64,000 nt of DNA from CALAMC01 sp964459465. GTDB taxonomy: Bacteria > Zixibacteria > MSB-5A5 > GN15 > PGXB01. Shown here in pieces: positions 53,234 through 61,355 of the stretch (the first letter of the stretch is position 1; every line of letters begins with the position of its first letter). A program made the translations under genes and the position numbers. The stretch covers positions 341,284 to 405,283 of the forward strand of contig CAYWLR010000001.1 of NCBI GenBank assembly GCA_964459465.1, given 5' to 3'. The notes beneath the pieces are model-generated. The model did not search any database, was not told where the DNA came from, and saw only the letters and a list, made by a program, of their open reading frames with translations.

Positions 53234-53268
53234 GTTGTGATCGACGGGTTCTCAAACCCGCCGCCAAC
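53234..53268 (+). repeat. Dispersed palindromic repeat, family A
   Basis: GTTGTGATCGACGGGTTCTC followed by AAACCCGCCGCCAAC; one base differs from the 17493 copy. Confidence 0.8.
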
Positions 53269-53328
53269 GCGATCGATCTGAAGATCGGCCGGGCACAACG
53301 TAGTGCAATGCCTGCAATCCGCAGACGC

Positions 53329-53370
53329 CGGGTTTCTCACTCGCTGATGCTCGTTCGGAACCCGACCTAC
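53329..53370 (-). repeat. Dispersed palindromic repeat, family B
   Basis: Minus-strand copy: GTAGGTCGGGTTCCGAACGA, then CATCAGCGAGTGAGAAACCC. It reaches the stop codon of the aldo/keto reductase gene. Confidence 0.75.
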
Positions 53371-54185
53371 TTTTCCGGAAATCCCATCTTATAATGAATC
53401 ATGTCGCCGAATTTTTTGATAAATTCGTTTTCTTCCGGTGACAAAGGCCCCGCATCGAGCGCTTTGAGATTTTCCATCAACTGCTTTTCATTACTCGGAG
53501 CGGTCAGGCAAACATCCACATGCGGATTTTGTAATACAAAGCGATAGCACTGCCCGGCGGTCGGAACCGGCGCGTCTTTGGGATAATTTTTGGGCCGTCG
53601 CAATAAATATCCCCAGCGAGTAGCGGTATAGCTTATAACCCCCGGATTATGTTTGGCCAGATGCGGGAAGATATCCTCTTCGGCGCCCCGGTGGGCCGCG
53701 TTATAGCGCATCATGAGGGCGTTGATATCCCCGGCTTCGGCCAATTGCCCGATAAACTTGCGGTCATGACAGGATATCCCGATACACCGCACCTTGCCTT
53801 CGTCTTTGAGTTTTTGCATTGTCTCCAGAGCCCTCGGCGTGAACTGTTTTGGTTTCATTACGCCCAAAAACAAAAAGACATCGATATAATCCGTCCCCAA
53901 CTGCCGCAATCGTTTCTCGAAAGTGCGCCGAATATCCGGATGCCAGACCAGCAGATTGTACGCCCCGGTGGCGACAATCAGCTTTTCCCGCCGGGTTTTG
54001 AATGCCACGCGCAGGGCTTTGGTCATGTGGGTATCGAAGCCATAGCAGAAGAAAAAGTTGACGCCCTCGTCAATGGCTTTATATATCGTCTTTTTGCCGG
54101 GCCGGTGGGTGCCCGAAAGCCCCAGCCGATGCACCCCCATCCCGGTATTCCCGAACGACCCGTATATGAATGACTGATCCGGCAT
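53367..54185 (-). CDS. Aldo/keto reductase family protein
   Basis: 272 residues from ATG 54185; an in-frame GTG at 54206 is an alternative, and neither has a ribosome site. TIM-barrel reductase features: FGNTGMGVHRLGLSG, AIDEGVNFFFCYGFD (catalytic Tyr), FEKRLRQLGTDYIDVFLFL, KVRCIGISCHDRKF, and an NPHVDVCLTAPSNEKQL NADPH-site segment. It reduces unknown carbonyl substrates. A TACCAT hexamer 9 nt before the ATG with TTGTTG 17 nt further up would again be a leaderless layout, but it is weak. It is divergent from the LpxH-like gene. Confidence 0.85.
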   Translation of the reverse strand: MPDQSFIYGSFGNTGMGVHRLGLSGTHRPGKKTIYKAIDEGVNFFFCYGFDTHMTKALRVAFKTRREKLIVATGAYNLLVWHPDIRRTFEKRLRQLGTDYIDVFLFLGVMKPKQFTPRALETMQKLKDEGKVRCIGISCHDRKFIGQLAEAGDINALMMRYNAAHRGAEEDIFPHLAKHNPGVISYTATRWGYLLRRPKNYPKDAPVPTAGQCYRFVLQNPHVDVCLTAPSNEKQLMENLKALDAGPLSPEENEFIKKFGDMIHYKMGFPEK

Positions 54186-54236
54186 AACACAAAAATGGTA
54201 TTTCACGGTTCTGAATGCAACAATAAACTCTTTATT

Positions 54237-54264
54237 TTGCTTTTTCCCCCGGATTTGTTATACT
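54237..54264 (+). promoter_or_regulatory. Candidate leaderless promoter for the LpxH-like gene
   Basis: TTGCTT, a 16-nt spacer and TATACT are followed by 8 nt and the ATG at 54273, with no ribosome site between. Confidence 0.45.
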
Positions 54265-54272
54265 CTTCAATC

Positions 54273-54995
54273 ATGGCGATATACTTTTTTTCAGACGTGC
54301 ATCTCGGAGCCGCCGACAAGGCCGGCGAAGAGATAAAATTGAAGAAGCTTTATAAGCTTCTTGAAAAAATCGAAAGCGACGGTCAGATGGTTTTCATTCT
54401 GGGCGACCTGTTCGACTTCTGGTTCGAATACAAACACGCCGTCCCCAAAGACCATCTTAAAATCATCTTCCGTCTCGACGCGCTCGTGGAAAAAGGTATC
54501 CCGGTTCATTATATTTCCGGCAACCATGATTTTTGGCTGGGCGAGTTTTTGAGCCGCGAGGCGGGTATAACTATCCACCGCGATTATTATGAAATAAACG
54601 AACAAGGCAAGCGTATTTTCATGATTCACGGCGATGGCCTTTCGCCCTCGGACTGGAAATACCGCATCCTTCGCTCCGTTCTTCGCAACCGTGTCTGTAT
54701 CTGGCTTTACCAGCGTATCCCGCCCGACTGGGGGATACCGCTGGCCAAGTATGTTTCCAGCACGTCGCGTGGGCACACGTCGGGTCGCACCCTGCGATTT
54801 TTAAAAGATTACGAAAACTACGCCCGGCTGAAAATTAAAGACGGTTATGACGCCGTCATCATCGGTCACGTGCACCAACCGGCCAATATTGAGATGGACG
54901 GCGGTCGCTATCTCAACACCGGCGATTTTATCGAGCATTATAGTTTTGTAAGACTTGAAAACGGGCGGTTCACACTCGAATATATTGAGGATTAA
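54273..54995 (+). CDS. UDP-2,3-diacylglucosamine diphosphatase, LpxH-like
   Basis: 240 residues from ATG 54273; the longer open frame upstream runs through the promoter region. Calcineurin-type metallophosphoesterase motifs: YFFSDVHLGA, FILGDLFDFWFEY, YISGNHDFWLG, MIHGDGLS, and VIIGHVHQPA. The GDLFDFWFEY block is characteristic of LpxH and its relatives, which hydrolyse UDP-diacylglucosamine to lipid X in lipid A synthesis. Genome context (panC downstream, 5 nt gap) is not lipid-related, so the precise role is likely but not certain. Confidence 0.85.
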   Translation: MAIYFFSDVHLGAADKAGEEIKLKKLYKLLEKIESDGQMVFILGDLFDFWFEYKHAVPKDHLKIIFRLDALVEKGIPVHYISGNHDFWLGEFLSREAGITIHRDYYEINEQGKRIFMIHGDGLSPSDWKYRILRSVLRNRVCIWLYQRIPPDWGIPLAKYVSSTSRGHTSGRTLRFLKDYENYARLKIKDGYDAVIIGHVHQPANIEMDGGRYLNTGDFIEHYSFVRLENGRFTLEYIED

Positions 54996-55000
54996 TTACC

Positions 55001-55837
55001 GTGCAGATCATTCGTTCTATAAAGAAGATGCAGACGATCTCGCGGCAACTCGCCGCGCAGGGCAAAAAAATCGGTTTGGTTCCGACTATGGGATATTTGC
55101 ATGATGGTCATCTTTCGCTGATAAAAAGAGCCAAAAGACGGGCCGAAATCGTCGTTACTTCAATTTTTGTCAATCCGTTCCAGTTTGCGCCTCATGAGGA
55201 CCTCGACAAATACCCCCGCGATGAAAAGGGGGATATTAAAAAGATTGCATTGGCCGGCGGCGATATCGTTTTCATCCCAACCCCGGAGGATATGTATACC
55301 GAAAAATTTCATTCGTTTTTAGAAGTTCTAGAAAATTAACAAACGCAAGAAGGGAAAATTCGCCCCGGTCATTTTCGCGGTGTGACGACCGTTGTCGCGA
55401 AGCTGTTCAATATTGTCCACCCCGACGTGGCCATGTTCGGGATGAAAGACTTCCAGCAGGCGGCGGTTTTGAAACAAATGGTACGCGACCTGAATTACCC
55501 GATTAAAATGGTCATCGCTCCAACCGTCCGTGAAAAAGATGGTCTGGCCATGTCTTCGCGTAATAAATATTTCAAGCCGAAGCACAGACCGGAGGCGGTT
55601 TGTTTGTACAAAGCCCTGATGCTGGCCAAAAAATCGAAATTGACGGGCGTCGTGAAAATCCGACGGATGATGATCCGCGAAATTCGTGAAATATGCCCGA
55701 CCGCGAAAATTGATTATATCGCCTTCACCGATATGAAGACTCTTGAGCCGCGCAAAAAGCAAATCCTGCCCGGCACCGTCTGCAGTCTGGCCGTGCGCGT
55801 CCACGGCGTCCGGCTCATCGACAATATGAAATTGTAA
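55001..55837 (+). pseudogene. panC: Pantothenate synthetase gene interrupted by an in-frame TAA
   Basis: Starts GTG 55001. The N-terminal half is normal: GLVPTMGYLHDGHLSLIKRA (HIGH-like ATP site), VVTSIFVNPFQF, and FIPTPEDMY. The frame stops at TAA 55337-55339, within a loop just before the conserved RPGHFRGVTTVVAKLFNIV, which continues in the same frame to 55837 with MFGMKDFQQAAVLKQM and GLAMSSRNKYF. So one nonsense codon, or a small local error, breaks an otherwise complete 278-codon gene. It follows the LpxH-like gene by 5 nt. panD elsewhere in the window is intact, which makes a true loss puzzling; a base-calling error or a recent mutation are both possible. Confidence 0.85.
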
Positions 55838-55865
55838 AAGGGTTGGCCATTTGCGTCCAAAACGA

Positions 55866-55893
55866 TTGACACCGGCTCTAAATTGTGTATTTT
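55866..55893 (+). promoter_or_regulatory. Candidate leaderless promoter for the membrane cluster
   Basis: TTGACA, a 16-nt spacer and TATTTT are followed by ATCACC and GTG 55900. The perfect -35 and the 6-nt distance point to a transcript that begins at the start codon. Confidence 0.55.
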
Positions 55894-55899
55894 ATCACC

Positions 55900-56883
55900 G
55901 TGACCAGACGACAACTGCGCCCCACTTTGAAAATCTTAACAGGCGTAATCCTCACCTGCGCTTTTTTGTGTTTCCCGCACGATACTTTGGCCGACTCGAC
56001 CTTTGTCGATTCCGGCATGGTCGGTTCGATTGTCGTCGCCGAAACCCTGGCCGAAAGCGCGGTCATTGATACTGCCATAGCCAGCACTGCCGTCAGGCCC
56101 GAAGACATGTTTTTCCGTTCTGACCGTATTTCCATGCTGGTTTTTATGATACTTTTCTGTGCTGCGGTTCTTCTGTATACCCGCTGGGCAAGGCAGGGCA
56201 AAGAGCTGTTTGTGCGCAAGATTCCGGGGATCGAGGCGGTCGAAGAGGCGGTCGGACGCGCCACAGAAATGGGCAAGCCGGTGCTGTTTATCCCCGGCAT
56301 TGCCGACGTCGAGGATATAGAAACGATTGCCGGGCTGTCGATTCTGGGCCGAGTCGCCAAAATCACGGCCACCTATGATACTCCACTATCGGTCCCGGTG
56401 CGTTATCCCATGATTATGGCGGCGGGGCAGGAAGTGGTCGAGCAGGCCTATATCGAAGTCGGTCGGCATGACGCTTATGACCGCGATATCGTTAAATACG
56501 TCGCCGGGGAACAATTCGCCTTTACGGCAACCGTTAACGGCTGGATGATGCGCGAAAAACCGGCCGCCAATATTTATATGGGGGCGTTTTTCGCCGAATC
56601 GCTGCTGTTGGCCGAAAGCGGCAACGCCGCCGGGGCGATACAGATCGCCGGGACGGCTCGACCCGAACAATTGCCGTTTTTTATCGCCGCCTGCGATTAT
56701 ACCCTCATGGGCGAAGAACTCTATGCCGCCTCAAGCTATCTCAGCCGCGAACCGCTTTTGCTGGGCGGCCTTAAAGGTCAAGACTTTATTAAGCTTTTAA
56801 TTATTCTGTCAATATTAATTGGTGTGATACTTTTAACCGTCGGCATGGGCGACTGGTTTAAAGCCCTGTATGATGTACCATAA
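55900..56883 (+). CDS. Membrane protein of unknown function, cluster gene 1
   Basis: 327 residues from GTG 55900, chosen from the promoter layout; an in-frame GTG at 55885 lies within the -35/-10 spacer. Signal-like N-terminus (LKILTGVILTCAFLCFP, cut near LADST), a membrane helix at ~77-96 (MLVFMILFCAAVLLYTR), a long soluble domain (~97-290) with PVLFIPGIADVEDIETIAGL and VPVRYPMIMAAGQEVVEQAY, and a C-terminal helix (~295-320, LLIILSILIGVILLTVG). I recall no characterised family (DUF6754-like is possible). First of four adjacent membrane genes. Confidence 0.75.
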   Translation: MTRRQLRPTLKILTGVILTCAFLCFPHDTLADSTFVDSGMVGSIVVAETLAESAVIDTAIASTAVRPEDMFFRSDRISMLVFMILFCAAVLLYTRWARQGKELFVRKIPGIEAVEEAVGRATEMGKPVLFIPGIADVEDIETIAGLSILGRVAKITATYDTPLSVPVRYPMIMAAGQEVVEQAYIEVGRHDAYDRDIVKYVAGEQFAFTATVNGWMMREKPAANIYMGAFFAESLLLAESGNAAGAIQIAGTARPEQLPFFIAACDYTLMGEELYAASSYLSREPLLLGGLKGQDFIKLLIILSILIGVILLTVGMGDWFKALYDVP

Positions 56884-56889
56884 TATTAT

Positions 56890-57591
56890 ATGCGAACGAC
56901 TCTTCCTGTCATAGTGGCTTTTTTGTCCGGCTTCGTCATGGTCGTTTCCTTTTTCTTCGGGGGCGCGCTGGGGGATCTCGACGATAACGCCCTGCAGTGG
57001 GTGACCATTGTCGGCGGTTTCACGCTGGTTCTGGGCGTTTTCAGTATATTGCGGGTCAATGGTAAAGTAGTGGCCAAGCGCGGCCGCGACTGGCCATACA
57101 AGCTGGCGACCGTCATCTCGGTAGTCGCCATGGCCATTCCCTCAATGTTGCCCGTTTCCACTAACACCGCCGGGGGCAGAATCTTTTATTCGATCTTTCC
57201 CGAAAGCTGGGGGGCCCGGATGGGAACCGGTCCAAGTTCCATCTATGACTGGCTGTTCAATTATATCGACTCGCCCATGATGGAAACCATGTTTGCCATG
57301 CTGGCCTTTTTTATCGCTTCGGCCGCCTATCGCGCTTTTCGGGCGCGCAACGCCGAGGCGTCTTTACTGCTTATAACGGCCACCGTCGTTATGCTCTGGC
57401 GTATCCCCATGGGCGAAGCTTTCCTGCGGCTGTTCAGCGATAGTCTTCCCGATTACATCAATATGTATGTCATGAACGGCTTCAATGTCTCGGTTCAGCG
57501 GGGCATTATTATCGGGGCGGCATTGGGCGCGGCCTCGATGTCCTTGCGCATTATTTTGGGCATTGAGCGAACCTATATGGGCAAAGGCTAA
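56890..57591 (+). CDS. Membrane protein of unknown function, cluster gene 2
   Basis: 233 residues with about six hydrophobic segments: two at the N-terminus (IVAFLSGFVMVVSFFFGGAL and VTIVGGFTLVLGVFSIL), one at ~68-88, and three more after a soluble loop rich in Gly/Ser (FPESWGARMGTGPSSIYDW). It starts 6 nt after gene 1 and ends 1 nt before gene 3, so the genes are surely cotranscribed. No family recognised. Confidence 0.75.
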   Translation: MRTTLPVIVAFLSGFVMVVSFFFGGALGDLDDNALQWVTIVGGFTLVLGVFSILRVNGKVVAKRGRDWPYKLATVISVVAMAIPSMLPVSTNTAGGRIFYSIFPESWGARMGTGPSSIYDWLFNYIDSPMMETMFAMLAFFIASAAYRAFRARNAEASLLLITATVVMLWRIPMGEAFLRLFSDSLPDYINMYVMNGFNVSVQRGIIIGAALGAASMSLRIILGIERTYMGKG

Positions 57592-57592
57592 T

Positions 57593-58432
57593 ATGGCTTC
57601 ATTCTGGGATAATATGCAGAATATCGACCGGCGCTGGATATACCTTCTGGTCGCCGCCGCCGTGCTGTTTCCCATGATATTCGTCGCCAATTTTCCCATT
57701 GAACTTACTCCCGAATCGCTCCAACTTTATAAGGCCATTGATGCCCTGCCGGACAGTTGCGCGGTGATGCTGACCTTTGATTACTATCCCTCCGCCCTCG
57801 CCGAAACGGAACCGATGTCAGTGGCGGCCCTGCGACACATGTTCCGCAAAAACATGAAAGTGATCACGATTTCCAATATCCCGCTGGGTGGGCCGTCGAT
57901 TGCTGAACGCGTCACCCGCGAGATCGCCAAGGAATACGGCAAGGAGTACGGTGTCGATTATGTCAACCTCGGGTACAAGTACGGCTATGTGGCGGTCATG
58001 CATGGACTGGCCGGATCGATCGAAAGAATCTTCCCGGCCGACAACACCGGCAATCTTCTGCGCGACCTGCCTTTAATGCAGACTGTCAAAAACTACGAAA
58101 ACATCGAGTTTATATATGTCGTCGCCGATAACGCGACCCTGGAATATTGGATATCCATCGTCAATGCCCAATATGGTGTCCCGGTCGGCGGAGGAGTGAC
58201 CGCCGTCATGGCGCCCAAAATGTATGCCTTTGTCGAATCGGGGCAGATGATCGGCCTTCTGGGTGGAATGAAGGGTGCCGCCGAATATGAACGGCTTCTG
58301 GGGATTCTGGGGACGGCCACCAGAGGCATGAATTCGCAGTCTATGGTTCACCTTGTAATTATATTTCTGGTGATCATCGGTAATGTCGGCTTTTTCTTCT
58401 CGCGGCAGGATAAAGGAAAACGTAATGGTTGA
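57593..58432 (+). CDS. Membrane-anchored protein of unknown function, cluster gene 3
   Basis: 279 residues from ATG 57593; the open frame further up lies within gene 2. One N-terminal helix (~16-33, WIYLLVAAAVLFPMIFVAN) and one C-terminal helix (~250-270) enclose a soluble domain. Repeated short motifs include AVMLTFDYYPSALAE, YGVDYVNLGYKYGYVAV, and VGGGVTAVMAPKMYAFVESG. The architecture mirrors gene 1: anchored at both ends. Its 3' end overlaps gene 4 by 8 nt. No family recognised. Confidence 0.75.
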   Translation: MASFWDNMQNIDRRWIYLLVAAAVLFPMIFVANFPIELTPESLQLYKAIDALPDSCAVMLTFDYYPSALAETEPMSVAALRHMFRKNMKVITISNIPLGGPSIAERVTREIAKEYGKEYGVDYVNLGYKYGYVAVMHGLAGSIERIFPADNTGNLLRDLPLMQTVKNYENIEFIYVVADNATLEYWISIVNAQYGVPVGGGVTAVMAPKMYAFVESGQMIGLLGGMKGAAEYERLLGILGTATRGMNSQSMVHLVIIFLVIIGNVGFFFSRQDKGKRNG

Positions 58433-59075
58433 ATCCATGTCATTCTTAGACCATTTCCAAATCTGGCTGCGAGCCTATTTGATCCTGTCCTTGCTTTCGT
58501 TCTTGTACAAAGACAATCCTTTTTATAAACTTTCCGAGCATATTTTCGCCGGGTTGTCGGCCGGTTACTATGTCGGGCTTATCTGGCAAAGTGTCATTTT
58601 GCAGCAACTGATCAATCCCATGTTCGATGGCGGCCAGTGGTGGCTGGTATTTCCGGGAATTCTGGGAATTTTGATGTTCACTCGTTTGAGCCGCAATTAT
58701 TCCTGGATAAGCCGCGTCTCTTTGGCTTTCGTCATCGGCAACACGGCCGGCATTTATCTGGTATCCGAGTTGCACGGCAAAGCTATACGCCAGATTTGGG
58801 CCACTATGATTCCACTCGATGGCGGCAGTGGCGCCGCAAGCACAATACTGGCTCTGATTGTCATCATCGGCGTCATTTCCACGCTGGTCTATTTCTACTT
58901 TTCAAAAGAGCATAAAGGTCTGATGGGCGCGACCGCCAAAATCGGCATCTGGTTTATCATGATATCTTTCGGGGCACATTTCGGATATACCGTCATGGGC
59001 CGCATTTCGCTTTTAATCGGGCGCATCGAGTTTCTCTATTACGACTGGGGCGGCAGTCTTTTGTCAATCTTTTGA
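58425..59075 (+). CDS. Polytopic membrane protein of unknown function, cluster gene 4
   Basis: 216 residues from ATG 58425 (AAAGGA site, 6 nt spacing). About six helices: LRAYLILSLLSFLY, SAGYYVGLIWQSVIL, WWLVFPGILGILMF, VSLAFVIGNTAGIYLV, ILALIVIIGVISTLVYFY, and IGIWFIMISFGAHFGYT. It carries few charged residues outside the loops. It ends the four-gene run; the next gene has its own promoter-like sequence 108 nt later. No family recognised. Confidence 0.75.
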   Translation: MVESMSFLDHFQIWLRAYLILSLLSFLYKDNPFYKLSEHIFAGLSAGYYVGLIWQSVILQQLINPMFDGGQWWLVFPGILGILMFTRLSRNYSWISRVSLAFVIGNTAGIYLVSELHGKAIRQIWATMIPLDGGSGAASTILALIVIIGVISTLVYFYFSKEHKGLMGATAKIGIWFIMISFGAHFGYTVMGRISLLIGRIEFLYYDWGGSLLSIF

Positions 59076-59144
59076 TTTTTCGCCTTTTCCTCTTTTAGTG
59101 TCGAGCGTAAAATATTCACTGACCGGCAATTCTTTATAAATTGG

Positions 59145-59174
59145 TTGTTTTTTTAAAATTAATGGGCATATATT
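59145..59174 (+). promoter_or_regulatory. Candidate leaderless promoter for the nucleotidylyltransferase gene
   Basis: TTGTTT, an 18-nt spacer and TATATT are followed by 9 nt and the ATG at 59184. No ribosome site is present. Confidence 0.45.
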
Positions 59175-59183
59175 GGCGCAGAA

Positions 59184-60167
59184 ATGTCTAACGGCTTGAA
59201 AATAGTTATACCTGTGGCGGGGGCCGGAACCAGACTGCGGCCGCATACCTATACCCAGCCCAAGTCACTGTTGCCGGTGGCCGGAAAACCGATGATAGCG
59301 CATGTGTTGGATCAATTACTGGTCTTGAACCCGTCGGAAATCTGTTTTGTTATCGGTTATCTGGGCGATCAGATAAAAGATTTCGTGGAAAGCAATTATG
59401 CCTTCAACGCTTCTTTTGTGGAACAGAAACGTCTGCTTGGCCTCGGTTATGCCATCAATCTGGCTCTCGATCAAATTAAAAACGGCCCCCTGCTGATAGT
59501 TTTGGGGGATACTATAGCGCGGACCGATTACGAGAAATTTATCGGGGCCGGGTCAAATGTCATTGGCCTGCAGAAAGTCGCTGACCCTCGCCGCTTCGGC
59601 GTGGCCAATATCGATGGCGACCGCATTATTGCTTTCGAGGAAAAGCCCCAACACCCCAAATCGAACCTGGCCATTATCGGGCTTTACTATTTTGAGGATT
59701 CAGAGCCTCTGCATAAACAGCTTAACAAGGTAGTTGAACTGGACAAACGCACCGGCGGAGAAATCCAATTAACCGATGCGCTTGACTATATGCTTCAGGC
59801 CGGGGTACATTTTTCGCCATATGAGGTTGACGCCTGGCTCGATTGCGGCAAAGTCGAAACCATGCTGGAAACCAACCGCTTTCTTTTGGAAGAAATGAAC
59901 GAATATAAAGACTATCCCGGTTCGATTATCATCCCGCCAGTGTACATTGATGCCACCGCTGAAATCGATCGGTCGATCATCGGCCCCTATGTTTCCGTGT
60001 CACCCGGGGCCAGAATTATCAAATCCATCGTCTCCGATTCGATAATATTCGAACAGGCGGTCGTTGAAGACAGTCTTCTGGATTCATCGCTGATCGGTGA
60101 GAATGTCAGGGTTCGGGGCAATTATCGCCAGTTGAATCTGGGTGAATCGTCCGGCATTAGTCATTGA
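59184..60167 (+). CDS. Sugar-1-phosphate nucleotidylyltransferase (RfbA/RmlA-like)
   Basis: 327 residues. NTP-binding start VIPVAGAGTRLRPHTYTQPK, LIVLGDTIARTDY (metal Asp), and GDRIIAFEEKPQHPKSN are those of glucose-1-phosphate thymidylyl/uridylyltransferases. Unlike short RmlA, a C-terminal left-handed beta-helix (~245-320, IDATAEIDRSIIGPYVSVSP) follows. It makes an NDP-sugar for surface polysaccharide or glycan synthesis. No other sugar genes are adjacent; metK follows by 24 nt. Confidence 0.88.
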   Translation: MSNGLKIVIPVAGAGTRLRPHTYTQPKSLLPVAGKPMIAHVLDQLLVLNPSEICFVIGYLGDQIKDFVESNYAFNASFVEQKRLLGLGYAINLALDQIKNGPLLIVLGDTIARTDYEKFIGAGSNVIGLQKVADPRRFGVANIDGDRIIAFEEKPQHPKSNLAIIGLYYFEDSEPLHKQLNKVVELDKRTGGEIQLTDALDYMLQAGVHFSPYEVDAWLDCGKVETMLETNRFLLEEMNEYKDYPGSIIIPPVYIDATAEIDRSIIGPYVSVSPGARIIKSIVSDSIIFEQAVVEDSLLDSSLIGENVRVRGNYRQLNLGESSGISH

Positions 60168-60191
60168 TAATCCTATACAAAGGAGCCGCAA

Positions 60192-61355
60192 ATGTCGCAC
60201 AGACATTTCTTCTTCACTTCCGAATCGGTCACGGAAGGCCATCCGGATAAAGTCTGTGACCAGATTTCCGATGGCGTTCTGGATGAAGTCATACGCCAGG
60301 ATAAACACGGCCGGGTCGCCTGTGAATGTTTTGTGACGGTCGGCCTGCTGATTGTCGGTGGTGAAATTACTACCACCGGTTATGTTGACATTCCCAAACT
60401 GGCCCGGGGACTTATTAAACGCATCGGTTACACGCGGCCGGAGTATGGTTTCGCCGCCCAGAGTTGCGCCATTTTAAACGCCATCGGTTCGCAGTCGCCG
60501 GATATCGCCCAGGGAGTGGACGTCGGCGGCGCCGGCGACCAGGGTCTGATGACCGGTTATGCTTGCCGCGAAACACCGGAGCTGATGCCTTTGCCGATTA
60601 TGATGGCCCATAAAGTGACCCGCCGACTGGCCGAAGTCCGTAAAAACAATATTCTTGACTATCTCGGCCCCGACGGCAAGTCCCAGGTGACGGTGGAATA
60701 CGTTGACGGTCTTCCCAAGCGCATTGATGTCATCGTCCTGTCAACCCAGCATACGCCGAAAATTCTGGACAAAACCGGCAATAAAATCACCGACGATGCC
60801 CGCCGGGAAATTATCGATACCGTGATCAAACCGGCCATCCCGGAAGGATTAATCGACGATAAAACTCGGTTCTTCATCAATCCCACCGGGAAATTCGTCA
60901 TCGGCGGCCCGCAATCGGATACCGGTATGACCGGACGCAAAATTATCGTCGATACCTATGGCGGTATGGCCACCCACGGCGGTGGGGCGTTTTCCGGTAA
61001 AGACCCGACCAAAGTGGACCGTTCGGCGGCCTACATGGCCCGCTATGTCGCCAAAAATGTCGTCGCTTCCGGTCTGGCCGACAAGTGCACGATACAAATC
61101 GCGTATTCTATAGGTGTGCCCGAACCGGTTTCGCTGATGATTTTCACCGACCGATCGCATAAAATAAATGAAGACAGAATCGAAGAGATTATCCGCAAAA
61201 ATTTCGAGCTGACTCCCCAGGGTATCATCGAACAACTGGATTTACTGCGGCCGATATACGAAAAAACCGCCGCCTATGGTCATTTCGGGCGCGAGGAAGC
61301 CGAGTTCACCTGGGAAAAAACGGATAAAGCCATAGACCTTCAAAAGGACGCATGA
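60192..61355 (+). CDS. metK: S-adenosylmethionine synthetase
   Basis: 387 residues. Conserved blocks: ESVTEGHPDKVCDQISDGVL, GGAGDQGLMTGYA, DTGMTGRKIIVDTYGG, and GGGAFSGKDPTKVDRSAAY, covering both active-site halves. It makes SAM from methionine and ATP. An AAAGGAG site precedes the ATG. Its stop overlaps the ahcY start by 4 nt, so synthesis of SAM and clearance of S-adenosylhomocysteine are coupled. No SAM riboswitch fits in the 24-nt gap in front. Confidence 0.97.
   Translation: MSHRHFFFTSESVTEGHPDKVCDQISDGVLDEVIRQDKHGRVACECFVTVGLLIVGGEITTTGYVDIPKLARGLIKRIGYTRPEYGFAAQSCAILNAIGSQSPDIAQGVDVGGAGDQGLMTGYACRETPELMPLPIMMAHKVTRRLAEVRKNNILDYLGPDGKSQVTVEYVDGLPKRIDVIVLSTQHTPKILDKTGNKITDDARREIIDTVIKPAIPEGLIDDKTRFFINPTGKFVIGGPQSDTGMTGRKIIVDTYGGMATHGGGAFSGKDPTKVDRSAAYMARYVAKNVVASGLADKCTIQIAYSIGVPEPVSLMIFTDRSHKINEDRIEEIIRKNFELTPQGIIEQLDLLRPIYEKTAAYGHFGREEAEFTWEKTDKAIDLQKDA

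Noticed and set aside
60168..60191. SAM riboswitch before metK
   Set aside because: Only 24 nt separate the genes, with a plain ribosome site; no riboswitch can fit.
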